Assembly (NCBI RefSeq): GCF_024346995.1 | Contig: NZ_AP024887.1 | Location: 2,356,001 to 2,420,000, forward strand | Reading direction: 5' to 3' | DNA from: Vibrio palustris | Lineage (GTDB): Bacteria > Pseudomonadota > Gammaproteobacteria > Enterobacterales > Vibrionaceae | DNA length: 64,000 nt | Shown here: piece by piece, positions 30,999 to 41,432 of the stretch | How positions within the stretch are numbered: position 1 is the first letter of the stretch | Layout of the letters: each line of letters opens with the position of its first letter | Translations under genes and position numbers: made by a program | The notes under the pieces: model-generated | Databases searched by the model: none | The model's input: only the letters and a program-made list of their open reading frames with translations | What the model was told of the DNA's origin: nothing

Positions 30999-31276
30999 TT
31001 ACCTAACAACCACTACTGAGATTATTATCAGTTTTTTATCTAGATCCTGATTGCTGTTCTACCTTGTGCGTATTATTTAGATATACTACGTTCTCAACGC
31101 GATGTTCATCTACTAATTATAAATCGCATGTCTAGGTGATAATGGCTTTAAAGGCAGCACCAATGCACAACGGGAAGTGCGCAAGGCCGCTTAAACGCTC
31201 AAAGAATAGTGCCACAAGAAGCACGGCTGACGTTTAGGCTCAACATTAAAGTTTGATTAACACTTGGATTAAACAC
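30999..31276 (+). promoter_or_regulatory. aphA upstream region
   Basis: A 278-bp gene-free stretch before aphA (336 bp from the ppc stop, including the ppc terminator). No ORF of note. Part is AT-rich (TTATTATCAGTTTTTTATCT near 31021-31040), which loosely resembles HapR/LuxR-type sites; I cannot confirm a site by eye. In Vibrio, aphA is repressed by HapR/LuxR and activated post-transcriptionally by Qrr sRNAs that pair in the leader, so a long leader is expected. Confidence 0.3.
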
Positions 31277-31819
31277 ATGTCATTACCACACGTAATTCTT
31301 ACCGTTCTAAGTACACGCGATGCAACGGGCTACGATATCACGAAAGAGTTTTCCGCAAGCATCGGATATTTTTGGAAAGCAAGCCACCAACAAGTTTACC
31401 GTGAACTCAATAAAATGGGACAAACGGGCTTAGTCTCTTGTGTCTTAGAACCACAGGATGGTAAACCTGATCGTAAAGTCTACTCCATTACCGATGCAGG
31501 ACGCAGTGCATTAGGTGAATGGTTTGATCAACCAACCAAACACCCTACCGTTCGTGACGAATTTAGCGCCAAGCTTATGGCTTGTGCAATACAGCCGTCA
31601 GCACCCTTCCGTATTCAACTGGTCGATTTGATTGAAGAGTCAAAAAAATTGGTCGCACACTACCAAGATATTGAAGCGGCACATTACTCAGCGCCAGCCG
31701 AGCTAGACAACACCCAACGTTTAGAGAGACTTACGTTGCGTCGTAATCTACTCCTTCGCCAAGCTTGGATACAATGGGCCGAAGAAGCATTAGCTGAACT
31801 AGAAACGATTAGTGAATAA
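31277..31819 (+). CDS. aphA: Low-cell-density quorum-sensing regulator AphA (PadR family)
   Basis: A 180-aa PadR-family regulator that is almost identical in its first 60 residues to what I recall of V. cholerae AphA (SLPHVILTVLSTRDATGYD, YFWKASHQQVYREL). The N-terminal winged helix is followed by the long C-terminal coiled-coil dimer arm (LERLTLRRNLL, QAWIQWAEE). AphA is the master regulator at low cell density and activates virulence and biofilm genes in Vibrio. I start at the ATG 31277 (MSLPHV); the frame opens eight codons earlier at a TTG. Its presence strongly supports a Vibrio host. Confidence 0.93.
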   Translation: MSLPHVILTVLSTRDATGYDITKEFSASIGYFWKASHQQVYRELNKMGQTGLVSCVLEPQDGKPDRKVYSITDAGRSALGEWFDQPTKHPTVRDEFSAKLMACAIQPSAPFRIQLVDLIEESKKLVAHYQDIEAAHYSAPAELDNTQRLERLTLRRNLLLRQAWIQWAEEALAELETISE

Positions 31820-31830
31820 TCAGCAGGCAT

Positions 31831-31866
31831 AAAAAAAGGATGATGGTAAAACATCATCCTTTTTTA
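31831..31866. terminator. Bidirectional terminator between aphA and cysE
   Basis: AAAAAGGATGATG / CATCATCCTTTTT with a 6-nt loop and T-runs on both strands. A second hairpin without a U-run (CACCGC-ACAAA-GCGGTG) lies at about 31889-31905 towards cysE. Confidence 0.9.
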
Positions 31867-31945
31867 TATGGCTCATGTTGTGTTTTTCACCGCACAAAGC
31901 GGTGAGCCATGAAAGCCGATCCTGTCATGTGTTCACAGGGGAAAC

Positions 31946-32767
31946 CTAAATGCCATCACCATACATAAAGTTTTGTGCTCGCCCATTAAACTGCTGATCC
32001 ATATCGAAAGACGGTCTTTGTGACATGGGACGACCGACAATTTTGGCGGGCACTCCCGCCACAGTCGTGTGAGGCGGCACTGGTTGCAAAACTACAGAGC
32101 AAGAGCCAATCTTAGCCCCCTCGCCCACTTCGATATTACCGAGTATTTTCGCACCAGCGCCAATCATCACGCCTTCACGAATCTTAGGATGACGATCACC
32201 GGATTCTTTACCTGTACCACCAAGCGTGACATCTTGCAGAATAGATACATCATCATAAATGACGGCTGTTTCGCCAATGACGATGCCTGTCGCATGATCG
32301 AGCATAATGCCTCGGCCAATTGTCGCGGCAGGGTGAATATCCACTTGGCATGCCACAGATATTTGATTTTGAAAGTACATCGCCAACGCAATACGGCCTT
32401 GCTTCCATAACCAATTAGCCACACGATAACCTTGCAGCGCGTGATATCCTTTGAGATACAATAACGGTACAGAATACATAGAGACAGCCGGATCTCGATT
32501 GACCGTCGCGCAAATATCGCATGCGGCGGCATCCGCAATATTGCTGTCAGACGCGAATGCTTCTTCGATAACCTCTCGTACTGCCATGGCGGGCATCGAG
32601 GGGGTATTTAATCGGTTAGCGAGAATGTAACTTAACGCGGATTGTAAACTATCGTGTTTAATGATCGTGGCATGATAAAAACTCGCCAGCATTGGCTCTT
32701 GTTCTGCCTGCTTGCGTGACTCATCAATAACCGATTTCCAGACTTTTGTTTGTGCGCATTGCTTCAT
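31946..32767 (-). CDS. cysE: Serine O-acetyltransferase
   Basis: A 273-aa left-handed beta-helix acetyltransferase making O-acetylserine for cysteine synthesis. The N-terminal helical domain is followed by hexapeptide repeats (IHPAATIGRGIMLDHATG, ILQDVTLGGTGK, IGAGAKILGNIEVGEGAKIGS) and the C-terminal tail ends GDGI, the isoleucine-terminal signature that docks in cysteine synthase CysK. Last gene of the secB-gpsA-cysE group. Confidence 0.95.
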   Translation of the reverse strand: MKQCAQTKVWKSVIDESRKQAEQEPMLASFYHATIIKHDSLQSALSYILANRLNTPSMPAMAVREVIEEAFASDSNIADAAACDICATVNRDPAVSMYSVPLLYLKGYHALQGYRVANWLWKQGRIALAMYFQNQISVACQVDIHPAATIGRGIMLDHATGIVIGETAVIYDDVSILQDVTLGGTGKESGDRHPKIREGVMIGAGAKILGNIEVGEGAKIGSCSVVLQPVPPHTTVAGVPAKIVGRPMSQRPSFDMDQQFNGRAQNFMYGDGI

Positions 32768-32849
32768 AATGAATTCACTCTGCCCTAAGTTCCCTTAAGA
32801 CGGACATAGAAATATCCACTTATTTTATAATTTGGATAACGACTTAATC

Positions 32850-33887
32850 TTAGTTTCGCTCTGATTTTTTGTCGCGCGCTAACAGATCTTGAGCGGCAAC
32901 ATGAGCATCTTTACCTTGATAAAGTACCTGATAAATTTGTTCAACGATGGGCATTTCGACACCTACACGTTGAGCAAGTAACCACACTTCTTGGGTGTTA
33001 CGGTAGCCTTCGACTACCTGGCCAATCTCTTCTTGGGCAACATCAACATCCTTGCCTGCGCCTAACGCCAGACCAAAACGGCGGTTACGAGATTGATTAT
33101 CTGTGCAGGTTAACACTAAATCCCCTAACCCTGCCATCCCCATGAAAGTTTCCGGTTGCGCCCCTAATGCACTACCTAAGCGTGTCATTTCTGCTAAACC
33201 GCGGGTAATAAGCGCCGTACGAGCATTGGCACCAAAACCAATACCATCTGACATGCCGGCACCAATTGCAATTACATTTTTTACCGCACCACCCAATTGC
33301 ATGCCAATAAAATCATCATTGGCATACACACGAAACGAACGGCTACAGTGAATTTTATCTTGTAAGTCATTTAAGAATTGGGCATCAGGTGAGGCCACAG
33401 AGATCGCCGTCGGCATACCTTTCGCCAGCTCCTTCGCAAACGTCGGCCCAGAAAGCACCGCCAGCGAATGAGACTGTCCTAACACATCAAAGACAACATC
33501 TTGCAATAAACGTCCAGTACCTGGCTCTAACCCTTTAGTTGCCCAGCAGATACGAGAATCGTGCCGTAAGTGCGGCTGCATCTTGGTGAGCACATCACCA
33601 AACACATGGCTTGGAACGACCACCAACACATCACGACAAGCTTGTAATGCCGTATTGAGATCCGATTCAATGATCAAGGACTCTGGAAATGGCGCATCAG
33701 GAAGCAAGGCATGATTGGCACGCTCAGCGTCTAAACGTGCCATGGTTTCTGGGTTATGCCCCCAAAGCACCACATTTTCGCCATGGCGAGCTAACGAGAT
33801 AGCCAAGGCCGTGCCATAAGAGCCCGCACCAATCACAACCATAGAAATGGGTTTTGCGTAAGAATTATGTACTTGTGAATCTTGCAT
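32850..33887 (-). CDS. gpsA: NAD(P)H-dependent glycerol-3-phosphate dehydrogenase
   Basis: A 345-aa soluble dehydrogenase making sn-glycerol-3-phosphate for phospholipids. Nucleotide motif [12 protein letters not shown] at residues 17-28, [22 protein letters not shown] and the catalytic-Lys stretch [11 protein letters not shown] are present. The frame is open 24 codons further upstream, but these lie across the secB terminator hairpin, so I start at 33887. Followed by cysE after 82 bp. Confidence 0.94.
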   Translation of the reverse strand: MQDSQVHNSYAKPISMVVIGAGSYGTALAISLARHGENVVLWGHNPETMARLDAERANHALLPDAPFPESLIIESDLNTALQACRDVLVVVPSHVFGDVLTKMQPHLRHDSRICWATKGLEPGTGRLLQDVVFDVLGQSHSLAVLSGPTFAKELAKGMPTAISVASPDAQFLNDLQDKIHCSRSFRVYANDDFIGMQLGGAVKNVIAIGAGMSDGIGFGANARTALITRGLAEMTRLGSALGAQPETFMGMAGLGDLVLTCTDNQSRNRRFGLALGAGKDVDVAQEEIGQVVEGYRNTQEVWLLAQRVGVEMPIVEQIYQVLYQGKDAHVAAQDLLARDKKSERN

Positions 33888-33930
33888 AGCGTTGCCTGAC
33901 GAAAAGGAATGGAATATAGAGTCTAAAACA

Positions 33931-33978
33931 AAAACGCACAACGTATTGTTATTTAACAATCACGGTGTGCATTTTTTT
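33931..33978. terminator. Terminator between secB and gpsA
   Basis: Long imperfect stem GCACAACGTATTGTT ... AACAATCACGGTGTGC with an ATTT loop; minus strand continues GTTTTTGTTTT, plus strand ATTTTTTTCG. Ends secB transcription, at least partly, before gpsA. Confidence 0.7.
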
Positions 33979-34002
33979 CGTACTATTGAGTGAAGCTAGC
34001 GC

Positions 34003-34461
34003 TTAAGCGTCTAGTTCAACACCTTGTTCTTCTGCTTGCTGCTGCAAGTAGTTCATGAACAATGCATCAAAGTTCACTGGCGCTAGGTTAAGTTGTGGGA
34101 ATGTACCTTTCACAACTAGGCTAGAAATCGTTTCACGCGCATATGGGAACAAGATATTAGGGCAGAATGCACCTAGACAATGGGCAAGTTGACCTTCTTC
34201 CATTTGTTCTGCTGTGAAAATACCGGCTTGTTGAACTTCACATAGGAAAGCGGTGTCTTCTGAGTTTTTCACTGTGACAGTCAAACGAAGTACCACTTCG
34301 TAAGTTGACTCACCCAGCTCACGGCTTTGCGTGTCAAGATCCAAGTTCACATCTGGATTCCAATCATTTTGGAATACTTCTGGAGAGTTTGGCGCTTCGA
34401 AAGACACATCTTTTAGGTAGATGCGTTGAATTGTGAAGTTTTGTTGTGCTTCTTCAGCCAT
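34003..34461 (-). CDS. secB: Protein-export chaperone SecB
   Basis: A 152-aa cytosolic tetrameric chaperone that keeps exported precursors unfolded and hands them to Sec[23 protein letters not shown] at the N-terminus and the [17 protein letters not shown] stretch are diagnostic. The C-terminus carries a glutamate-rich tail. It lies between the rhodanese gene and gpsA; in E. coli grxC sits between these two, but here no grxC is present. Confidence 0.96.
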   Translation of the reverse strand: MAEEAQQNFTIQRIYLKDVSFEAPNSPEVFQNDWNPDVNLDLDTQSRELGESTYEVVLRLTVTVKNSEDTAFLCEVQQAGIFTAEQMEEGQLAHCLGAFCPNILFPYARETISSLVVKGTFPQLNLAPVNFDALFMNYLQQQAEEQGVELDA

Positions 34462-34627
34462 TGTAATGTCCTTAATTCGATTTTATTCGGGTCAAAAATA
34501 CGTTCAGAGATTATCGAAGAGCCAATAAAATAACGATTTTTGAACAGTAATACGCGGGACGTATCACAGAACCTATCGCCACATGCTTATTTTTTCGCCA
34601 ACATTCTCTGAGCGGGTCAACGTGTGG

Positions 34628-35062
34628 TTACTTTTTACCACGAACAAGTGGCAGATTTGCTTCATTCCAAGAAATCAATCCGCTTTTTAATACACTTACT
34701 TGTTCAAAACCGGCTTTCGCCAGCACATCTGCTGATTGCTGAGCAGTTTGACCCGTTTTACATACCACAATAATGGGGTCGGATTTGTGACTTTCAAGTC
34801 CTGCAAAATTCCCCTCTTTCAAATCAGCAGGTTTGATGTTTAACGCACCCGTAATGTGGCCACGCTTAAACTCTTCTCGGCTACGGACATCAAGCACAAC
34901 ACCATTTTCACGGTTCGTTAAGTTGGTTAACTCTGACGGCGAGATAGTCTTAAACGAACTCGTTGCAGACTTGTAGTAACTAAAGATCAATGCGCCGGCT
35001 AAGGCTACCCAAACGACCGATAGGACTAAATGTTCATGGAAAAAATCAATGTACTCTGACAT
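34628..35062 (-). CDS. Membrane-anchored rhodanese-like sulfurtransferase (YibN-like)
   Basis: A 144-aa protein with an N-terminal membrane helix (about 11-29, VLSVVWVALAGALIFSYY) and a cytoplasmic rhodanese domain (about 38-140). The active-site loop VVCKTGQTAQ has the catalytic cysteine. Same position as E. coli yibN upstream of secB. Precise role unknown; an interaction with the protein-export machinery is suggested by the neighbourhood. Confidence 0.85.
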   Translation of the reverse strand: MSEYIDFFHEHLVLSVVWVALAGALIFSYYKSATSSFKTISPSELTNLTNRENGVVLDVRSREEFKRGHITGALNIKPADLKEGNFAGLESHKSDPIIVVCKTGQTAQQSADVLAKAGFEQVSVLKSGLISWNEANLPLVRGKK

Positions 35063-35191
35063 ATTCTGAGCTCTTTAAGTGACGGTTCAAAAATAGATAA
35101 GAAGTATACCGAGGTTACCCCTATGACGCGAGCGTTTACCTTGCATTAAGCACGCGAAACTCACGAGCATACGTGCAAACTGCGATCTCGA

Positions 35192-36175
35192 TTAGGCGCG
35201 AGGAAACGGAAACGCTGTCACGGTATCAATATGATCCTTGCCCAACGCCAGCATGATCAAACGATCAATACCTAAAGCGACTCCGGCGCATGCTGGCAAA
35301 CCATGCTCTAACGCTGCCAGTAAGTGCTCATCAATAGGTTGAGCGGCTAATCCCATGGCAAGGCGTTTTTGGTTATCCGCTTCAAAACGTGCCCGCTGCT
35401 CCTGCGCATTATCCAACTCATGAAAGCCGTTCGCGAGCTCAATGCCTTTGAAATACACTTCAAACCGCTCGGCCACTCGTGTGTCTTGGGGATTAATCTT
35501 CGCTAATGCGGCTTGTGAAGCTGGGAAATCATACACAAATGCGGGCGCTGTTTGACCAATATGAGGCTCAACTCCCACACTAAAGAGCAATTGCAACACC
35601 GTATCTCTATCGGTTTCATCACAAGTAATGTCGGCTAGCCCTAAGTTGCTCGCGGTCACTTTAAGTTCCTCCAGCGAGGCCTCTAAAGGACAAAGACTGA
35701 GTGTATTTTGAAACGCTTGCTGATAACTCATGGTCTGCGCCGGCTCTGTATTGAGTACCAACCTCAACAGATCATCCATTTCACGCATGAGTTCAACATG
35801 GGTAAACCCCACTCGGTACCACTCAAGCATGGTGAACTCAGGGTTGTGGTAACGACCATTTTCTTCATTACGAAATGCTTTATTAATTTGATAAATCGAA
35901 CCGCTACCGGCGGCCAATAAACGCTTCATATGATATTCAGGACTAGTCATCAAGTAGACCGCTTGGCCATCGGCAAAATCTGGCCCAATGAAGTGGGTTT
36001 TAAACGTATGCAAATGAATATCGGTCACGGTGGCATGGCTTAATGTTGGCGTATCCACTTCCAAAACATCGCGCGCCAGGAAAAACTGACGAATAGCATG
36101 CAAGATGCCAGCACGTGCTTTTAATTGTTCAATAGACGCCGTCGGCGTCCAATCATTAAGACCTGATTGCTGCAT
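35192..36175 (-). CDS. epmA: EF-P (R)-beta-lysine ligase EpmA
   Basis: A 327-aa paralog of the lysyl-tRNA synthetase catalytic domain (class II motifs; no anticodon-binding domain). It attaches (R)-beta-lysine to EF-P Lys34. Motif 2 [30 protein letters not shown] and motif 3 [12 protein letters not shown] are visible in part. The length without an N-terminal OB-fold separates it from LysS. Its partners efp and epmB lie about 6 kb to the right, on the other side of frdABCD. Divergent from frdA. Confidence 0.92.
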   Translation of the reverse strand: MQQSGLNDWTPTASIEQLKARAGILHAIRQFFLARDVLEVDTPTLSHATVTDIHLHTFKTHFIGPDFADGQAVYLMTSPEYHMKRLLAAGSGSIYQINKAFRNEENGRYHNPEFTMLEWYRVGFTHVELMREMDDLLRLVLNTEPAQTMSYQQAFQNTLSLCPLEASLEELKVTASNLGLADITCDETDRDTVLQLLFSVGVEPHIGQTAPAFVYDFPASQAALAKINPQDTRVAERFEVYFKGIELANGFHELDNAQEQRARFEADNQKRLAMGLAAQPIDEHLLAALEHGLPACAGVALGIDRLIMLALGKDHIDTVTAFPFPRA

Positions 36176-36486
36176 AGGTGACCCTTTCGTGGATGTATTG
36201 ATATCAATGACCTTTCAAAACATTTATACCAGAATTAAATGTGAATGTGGTCACATTTAGCTGTGACTTTAATGTTTCTAAAGTAAAGACCGCAGTAAAT
36301 ACCCTTTTAAATCAATTTTTGCGCCTGTCGCTTTCCATACACTGTTCCCAGCAGATGAAAAAACGTATGCGGTCATCGCATCCTACGCGCCAACACTCAT
36401 AAGCGTAGTGGCGAGACCTCATCACAACACTGGTACTAGCCAACCATAATCGGTCCGGCTTTACACTCATTACTGGGAGGATAACT
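36176..36486. promoter_or_regulatory. epmA-frdA divergent promoter region with a CRP site
   Basis: A 311-bp gap. At 36240-36255 is TGTGA-ATGTGG-TCACA, extended by A and T to a perfect AAATGTGA / TCACATTT inverted repeat: a textbook CRP (or CRP-family) site. An ATTGATATCAAT palindrome at 36197-36208 resembles FNR half sites but lacks the 4-bp spacer. The CRP site is 65 bp upstream of epmA and about 230 bp upstream of frdA, so which gene it serves is open. Confidence 0.7.
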
Positions 36487-38283
36487 GTGAAAACAATCAC
36501 CACAGATATCGCAATTATCGGTGCAGGTGGCGCGGGTCTTCGTACCGCAATCGCCGCTGCAGAAGCCAACCCTGATCTAGAAGTCGCGTTAATTTCTAAA
36601 GTGTATCCGATGCGCTCACACACCGTCGCAGCCGAAGGTGGCTCCGCCGCGGTCGTCAAAGACGAAGACTCACTCGACAATCACTTCAATGATACCGTTG
36701 GTGGTGGCGACTGGCTCTGTGATCAAGACGTCGTTGACTATTTTGTTTCCCACTCTACCAATGAAATGATCCAAATGGAGCATTGGGGATGCCCGTGGAG
36801 TCGTAAAGAAAACGGTGACGTCAACGTACGCCGCTTTGGGGGAATGAAAATCGAACGTACTTGGTTTGCCGCCGATAAAACTGGCTTCCATATGCTACAT
36901 ACGCTTTTTCAAACCTCTATCAAGTACCCTAATATTAAACGTTTTGATGAATATTTCGTGGTCGATCTCATTGAGCACGAAGGCGAAATTCAAGGTCTTG
37001 TTTGCCTGCATATGTCAGAAGGCGAACTGGTGGTAATTAAAGCCAAGTCGGTTGTCTTAGCCACAGGTGGCGCCGGACGGGTTTATCATTGCAATACTAA
37101 CGGCGGGATTGTCACTGGCGATGGCATGGCATTGGCCTATCGTCATGGCATTCCGCTGAGAGACATGGAATTTGTGCAATATCACCCAACCGGTCTTCCT
37201 GGCACAGGTATTTTGATGACCGAAGGCTGCCGTGGTGAAGGCGGTATCATCATTAACAAACATGGTTATCGTTACCTACAAGACTATGGTATGGGCCCAG
37301 AAACCCCAGTCGGCGAACCTAAAAACAAATACATGGAATTAGGCCCACGTGACAAAGTCTCACAAGCGTTCTGGCACGAACAACAAAAAGGCAACACGAT
37401 TGAGCACCCTCTTGGTGATGTTGTCCTGCTCGATTTACGTCATCTAGGTGAAGAGTATCTGAACGAGCGCCTCCCTTTCATCTGTGAATTAGCCAAAGCC
37501 TACGTCAATGTAGATCCAGCGAAAGAGCCGATTCCTATCCGTCCAACCGTGCATTACACCATGGGCGGTATCGAAGCCAACCTCAATTGTGAAACACGCA
37601 TCAAAGGCCTGTATGCCGTGGGCGAATGTGCATCATCAGGCCTGCATGGCGCCAACCGTTTAGGCTCAAACTCCTTAGCAGAATTTGTCGTCTTCGGCCG
37701 AGTGGCCGGAGAAAACGCCGTCAAACATGCCAATACGTTTGTGGGCTGGAACGAAGACGCCATCCAAGCACAAGTTCAAGAAGTTGAAGCGCGCATTCAA
37801 CGCCTAATGAATCAAGAAGGTGATGAAAACTGGGCCGATATCCGCACGGAAATGGGTCACAGTATGGAAGCCGGATGTGGTATTTACCGCGAAGAACACT
37901 TGATGCAACAGACCATGGATAAAATCAAAGAACTTAAAGCGCGCTATCAACGCATTAGTATCAAAGATAAAGGCAAAGTCTTTAATACTGATCTCTTGTA
38001 TGCCATTGAAGTCGGTTATGGCTTAGATGTGGCAGAAGCCATGGTGCACTCAGCCTACCAACGTAAAGAATCACGCGGCGCACACCAACGCCTTGATGAC
38101 GGCTGCCAAAGCCGTGATGACCAAAATTACCTAAAACATACATTGGCTTACTACGATGCGGAACAATCACCTCGCATTGATTACAGCCCTGTGACCATCA
38201 CGAAATCTCAACCTCAAGAACGCTTATATGGCGACGCTGCAGAAAAAGCCGCCGCTAAGAAAGCTAGCGTGGAGGAGAAATAA
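36487..38283 (+). CDS. frdA: Fumarate reductase flavoprotein subunit
   Basis: A 598-aa catalytic subunit of quinol:fumarate reductase. The FAD-binding [13 protein letters not shown] is near residue 12 and the covalent FAD His45 is in [21 protein letters not shown] and the catalytic [11 protein letters not shown] follow. GTG start at 36487 with GGGAGG eight bases upstream. The A-B-C-D gene order marks fumarate reductase rather than succinate dehydrogenase. Likely induced under oxygen limitation. Confidence 0.96.
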   Translation: MKTITTDIAIIGAGGAGLRTAIAAAEANPDLEVALISKVYPMRSHTVAAEGGSAAVVKDEDSLDNHFNDTVGGGDWLCDQDVVDYFVSHSTNEMIQMEHWGCPWSRKENGDVNVRRFGGMKIERTWFAADKTGFHMLHTLFQTSIKYPNIKRFDEYFVVDLIEHEGEIQGLVCLHMSEGELVVIKAKSVVLATGGAGRVYHCNTNGGIVTGDGMALAYRHGIPLRDMEFVQYHPTGLPGTGILMTEGCRGEGGIIINKHGYRYLQDYGMGPETPVGEPKNKYMELGPRDKVSQAFWHEQQKGNTIEHPLGDVVLLDLRHLGEEYLNERLPFICELAKAYVNVDPAKEPIPIRPTVHYTMGGIEANLNCETRIKGLYAVGECASSGLHGANRLGSNSLAEFVVFGRVAGENAVKHANTFVGWNEDAIQAQVQEVEARIQRLMNQEGDENWADIRTEMGHSMEAGCGIYREEHLMQQTMDKIKELKARYQRISIKDKGKVFNTDLLYAIEVGYGLDVAEAMVHSAYQRKESRGAHQRLDDGCQSRDDQNYLKHTLAYYDAEQSPRIDYSPVTITKSQPQERLYGDAAEKAAAKKASVEEK

Positions 38284-38284
38284 T

Positions 38285-39019
38285 ATGTCCAATATTAAAG
38301 CCGTCACTATTTTACGCTACGATCCGGCCACGGATGATGAGCCTCATCTGCAAACCTTTGATGTGCCCTACGATGACACCATGTCAGTGTTAGACGCCAT
38401 CGGCTACATTAAAGATAATCTCGACAAAGAGTTATCCTATCGCTGGTCATGTCGTATGGCGATATGCGGCTCTTGCGGCATGATGATTAATAATGTGCCT
38501 AAGCTCGCGTGCAAAGTTTTTCTAAGGGATTATCCAAATGGCGTAACCTTAGAGCCGCTAGCCAATTTCCCTATCGAAAAAGATTTGATTGTCGATATGA
38601 CGCCGTTCATTGAGCGCTTAGAAGCCATCAAACCGTATATCTTAGGTAATGACCGTACTGTGGCCGAAGGCACCAACTCACAAACCCCCGATCAAATGGC
38701 GCGTTACAAACAGTTTGCTGCCTGCATTAACTGTGGACTCTGTTACGCCGCCTGCCCGCAGTTTGGCTTAAACCCAGACTTTTTAGGCCCAGCCGCGCTG
38801 ACATTAGCCCACCGTTACAATCTCGATACTCGTGATAACGGTAAAGCGGAGCGTATGAAGCTCATTAACGGTGATAACGGCGCATGGGGCTGTACCTTTG
38901 TCGGTTACTGCTCACAAGTCTGCCCAAAACACGTGGATCCTGCAGCCGCGGTCAACCAAGGCAAAGTGGAGTCGACCAAAGATTTCATGATTGCCATGTT
39001 AAAACCACAGGAGGCCTAA
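38285..39019 (+). CDS. frdB: Fumarate reductase iron-sulfur subunit
   Basis: A 244-aa subunit carrying three Fe-S centres: [15 protein letters not shown]...C for [2Fe-2S], [13 protein letters not shown] for [4Fe-4S] and [13 protein letters not shown] for the [3Fe-4S]. The ATG is two bases after the frdA stop, with GGAGG upstream, so translation is coupled. The frame is open further upstream inside frdA, which is spurious. Confidence 0.96.
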   Translation: MSNIKAVTILRYDPATDDEPHLQTFDVPYDDTMSVLDAIGYIKDNLDKELSYRWSCRMAICGSCGMMINNVPKLACKVFLRDYPNGVTLEPLANFPIEKDLIVDMTPFIERLEAIKPYILGNDRTVAEGTNSQTPDQMARYKQFAACINCGLCYAACPQFGLNPDFLGPAALTLAHRYNLDTRDNGKAERMKLINGDNGAWGCTFVGYCSQVCPKHVDPAAAVNQGKVESTKDFMIAMLKPQEA

Positions 39020-39022
39020 ATA

Positions 39023-39406
39023 ATGAGTAACCGTAAACCGTATATTCGAGAAACCAAACGCACTTGGTGGCAGGGTCATCCATTTTATCAATACTACATG
39101 GTGCGTGAAGCCACCGTACTACCGCTGATTCTTTTTACTCTTTTTCTCACGATCGGCTTAGGCTCACTCGTGAAAGGACCGGAATCGTGGCAACACTGGC
39201 TACAATTCATGCAAAACCCAGTTGTCATCATCATCAACTGCATTGCACTAGCAGGCAGTCTGTTCCATGCGTTCACGTACTTTAAGATGATGCCGCAAGT
39301 CGTGCCTATCCGCATCAAAGGCCAGCTAGTGAGTAATAAACTCATTATTGCCACCCAGTGGGGCATTGTTGCCGTAATTTCACTGATTGTTTTGTATGTC
39401 GTCTAA
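39023..39406 (+). CDS. frdC: Fumarate reductase membrane anchor subunit C
   Basis: A 127-aa membrane subunit with three helices (about 30-48, 67-90, 107-127) that binds menaquinol with FrdD. N-terminal [16 protein letters not shown] matches the E. coli FrdC start. Starts 3 bp after frdB. Confidence 0.95.
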   Translation: MSNRKPYIRETKRTWWQGHPFYQYYMVREATVLPLILFTLFLTIGLGSLVKGPESWQHWLQFMQNPVVIIINCIALAGSLFHAFTYFKMMPQVVPIRIKGQLVSNKLIIATQWGIVAVISLIVLYVV

Positions 39407-39416
39407 GGAGACACTT

Positions 39417-39782
39417 ATGATTAATACTCAACCTAAGCGCTCAGATGAACCCATTTGGTGGAGCTTATTTGGCGCAGGCGGCACATGGTTTGCCATGTTA
39501 TCTCCAATTACCATTCTCGTGATTGGTTTACTCGTTCCGCTTGGTGTCATTGATAAAGCATCTTTCGACTATGATCGGGCGAGATTTTTTGTCACGCATT
39601 TATTCGGAGCATTATTTATCATTGCAAGTATTGCCCTTCCCATGTGGCATGCCATGCACCGCGTTCACCACGGTATGCATGATTTAAAAATTCATACAGG
39701 TACCATCGGAAAAATAGCGTGCTATGCCATCAGCGCCTTATTCACTCTAATCGGTGTGCTCTTTATCATACTGCTGTGGTAA
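39417..39782 (+). CDS. frdD: Fumarate reductase membrane anchor subunit D
   Basis: A 121-aa membrane subunit with three helices. The family motifs [11 protein letters not shown] and the [13 protein letters not shown] loop are present. Start at 39417 follows AAGGAG; ten extra upstream codons overlap frdC and are not supported. Followed by a GC-rich hairpin. Confidence 0.95.
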   Translation: MINTQPKRSDEPIWWSLFGAGGTWFAMLSPITILVIGLLVPLGVIDKASFDYDRARFFVTHLFGALFIIASIALPMWHAMHRVHHGMHDLKIHTGTIGKIACYAISALFTLIGVLFIILLW

Positions 39783-39790
39783 TCACTCAA

Positions 39791-39822
39791 GCGCCGCACG
39801 TATCCAATGCGGCGCCTTATTC
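39791..39822 (+). terminator. frdABCD terminator
   Basis: Perfect 8-bp stem GCGCCGCA / TGCGGCGC with a 9-nt loop, then CTTATTC. The stem is strong, the U-run weak. Confidence 0.6.
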
Positions 39823-39925
39823 ACCCCAAAGCCGGTAGACACTACGCCAACCGACACACAACGAGTGTTGAAATCTTAACACCCAGTTATATCATCACAT
39901 TCTTATTTGAATCGAGGTGCATTCT

Positions 39926-41374
39926 ATGTCTCATCCCACCACTCATAACTGGATAGCAGCCAAACCCATACCACTAATCAGTATTCTTCTGATTGCAACC
40001 ATAGTGTGGCAGTTCACTCCTCCACAAGGACTAACGCTTCCCGCATACCACACAGCGATTATTTTCGTGGCCACGATTGCCGGGATCATTACCAATGTAA
40101 TGCCAACAGGAGCGTTAGCCATTCTCAGTTTAGCCTTCTTTATTGTACTGAGAGCTGGCGGCGCAGCCACACCGAAAGAAGCCGTTACTGATGGCATGAC
40201 GCACTTTAACAATCCTTTGATTTGGCTGATTATCATTGCGTTTACGATTGCTCGCGCCTTCATTAAAACCGGCTTAGGACGGCGGATCGCACTCTTATTG
40301 CTAAGTAAATTTGGTCAGTCGACATTGCGTGTCGCGTACTGTTTAGGTGTGGCGGATTTCTTAATTGCCCCGGCGACGCCCAGTAATACCGCCCGTTCAG
40401 CGATTGTCTCTCCAATTGCCAACTCCTTAGCAAAAACCATCAAAGCGGATGACCGTAAGCTAGGGCAATTTTTAATTTCTTCTTCAGCCGCAATTAATGA
40501 TGCCTCTGCCGTAGGGTTCCAAACTGGCTTTTCAGGCAATCTCGCCTTAATTGGCATAGCCTCAAGCGTCGCTGGTATTCAGTTAGACTTTGCCCATTGG
40601 GCGGCGTATTTATTAGTGCCAGCATTATTTATCCTCGTAGTGCTGCCTTTCTTGCTCTACAAAGTGATCAAACCTGAAACCCGAGAAACTCCCGAAGCGA
40701 CTCAGTTTGCCAAAACCGAATTAGCGACAATGGGGAAAATGAGCGTGATGGAATGGAAACTGGTCTTTGTATTTGTGGGGTTAATCATTGGCTGGGTCGG
40801 CGGCTCTAGCCTAGGGCTCTACTCGACCGCTGCGGCGTTTATTGGCCTATCGGCAATTTTGCTGCTTGGAGTATTAAACTGGGACGATATTAAAAGCGAA
40901 AAAGGCGCTTGGGATACCTTAGTGTGGTTCGCCGTGTTAATGGGTATGGCCAATAACTTAAAGCGTTTAGGCTTCACCGATTGGGTGGGCCATCAAATCT
41001 CTGGATTTCTTGGGGAAACACTCGGCGGTGCTAGTCCTATTGTATTCTTACTGGCGATGATGACGTTCTACTTATTTTTAGCCTATTTTTTTGCATCCGC
41101 GACCGCCAAAGTCGTCGCGATTACCCCAGTCTTTATTGGCGCACTGATCACCTTGCACGTCAGTCCGATGCTGGCGGTACTATCGATTGCGGGTATCAGC
41201 TCTTTAGGTTGTAATCTCGCCACCTATAGCCACGCAAGAAACCCATTATTGATCGGTTACGGTTACCACACGGACGGCGAGTGGATGCGAATTGGTTTAG
41301 TTATCGCTATAAGTAGTGGCGTGCTCTTTATGGCAACAGGGCTCGCGTGGTGGAATATCCTTGGCATTATATAA
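39926..41374 (+). CDS. DASS-family dicarboxylate transporter (anion:sodium or succinate antiporter type)
   Basis: A 482-aa integral membrane protein with about 12-14 helices. The DASS/SLC13 signatures are the ATPSNTARSAIVSP loop (SNT motif) and the second FFASATAK loop, each inside a re-entrant hairpin. Close relatives include the CitT/TtdT and 2-oxoglutarate/malate translocator proteins. Lying next to frdABCD, it may exchange fumarate or malate for succinate in fumarate respiration, but substrate is inference. Start at 39926 with GAGG upstream; a GTG three codons earlier is possible. Confidence 0.8.
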   Translation: MSHPTTHNWIAAKPIPLISILLIATIVWQFTPPQGLTLPAYHTAIIFVATIAGIITNVMPTGALAILSLAFFIVLRAGGAATPKEAVTDGMTHFNNPLIWLIIIAFTIARAFIKTGLGRRIALLLLSKFGQSTLRVAYCLGVADFLIAPATPSNTARSAIVSPIANSLAKTIKADDRKLGQFLISSSAAINDASAVGFQTGFSGNLALIGIASSVAGIQLDFAHWAAYLLVPALFILVVLPFLLYKVIKPETRETPEATQFAKTELATMGKMSVMEWKLVFVFVGLIIGWVGGSSLGLYSTAAAFIGLSAILLLGVLNWDDIKSEKGAWDTLVWFAVLMGMANNLKRLGFTDWVGHQISGFLGETLGGASPIVFLLAMMTFYLFLAYFFASATAKVVAITPVFIGALITLHVSPMLAVLSIAGISSLGCNLATYSHARNPLLIGYGYHTDGEWMRIGLVIAISSGVLFMATGLAWWNILGII

Positions 41375-41390
41375 CTCACCTTTGCTACAT

Positions 41391-41418
41391 AAAAAAGGAG
41401 CGCCATGCGCTCCTTTTT
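41391..41418. terminator. Bidirectional terminator between the transporter and efp
   Basis: AAAAAGGAGCG / GCGCTCCTTTTT hairpin with a short loop, flanked by A- and T-runs. Serves both convergent genes. Confidence 0.9.
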
Positions 41419-41432
41419 CTGTATGAGTCATG

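Noticed and set aside
36197..36208. ATTGATATCAAT as an FNR site for frdA
   Set aside because: The half sites directly abut, whereas FNR needs a 4-bp spacer between TTGAT and ATCAA.
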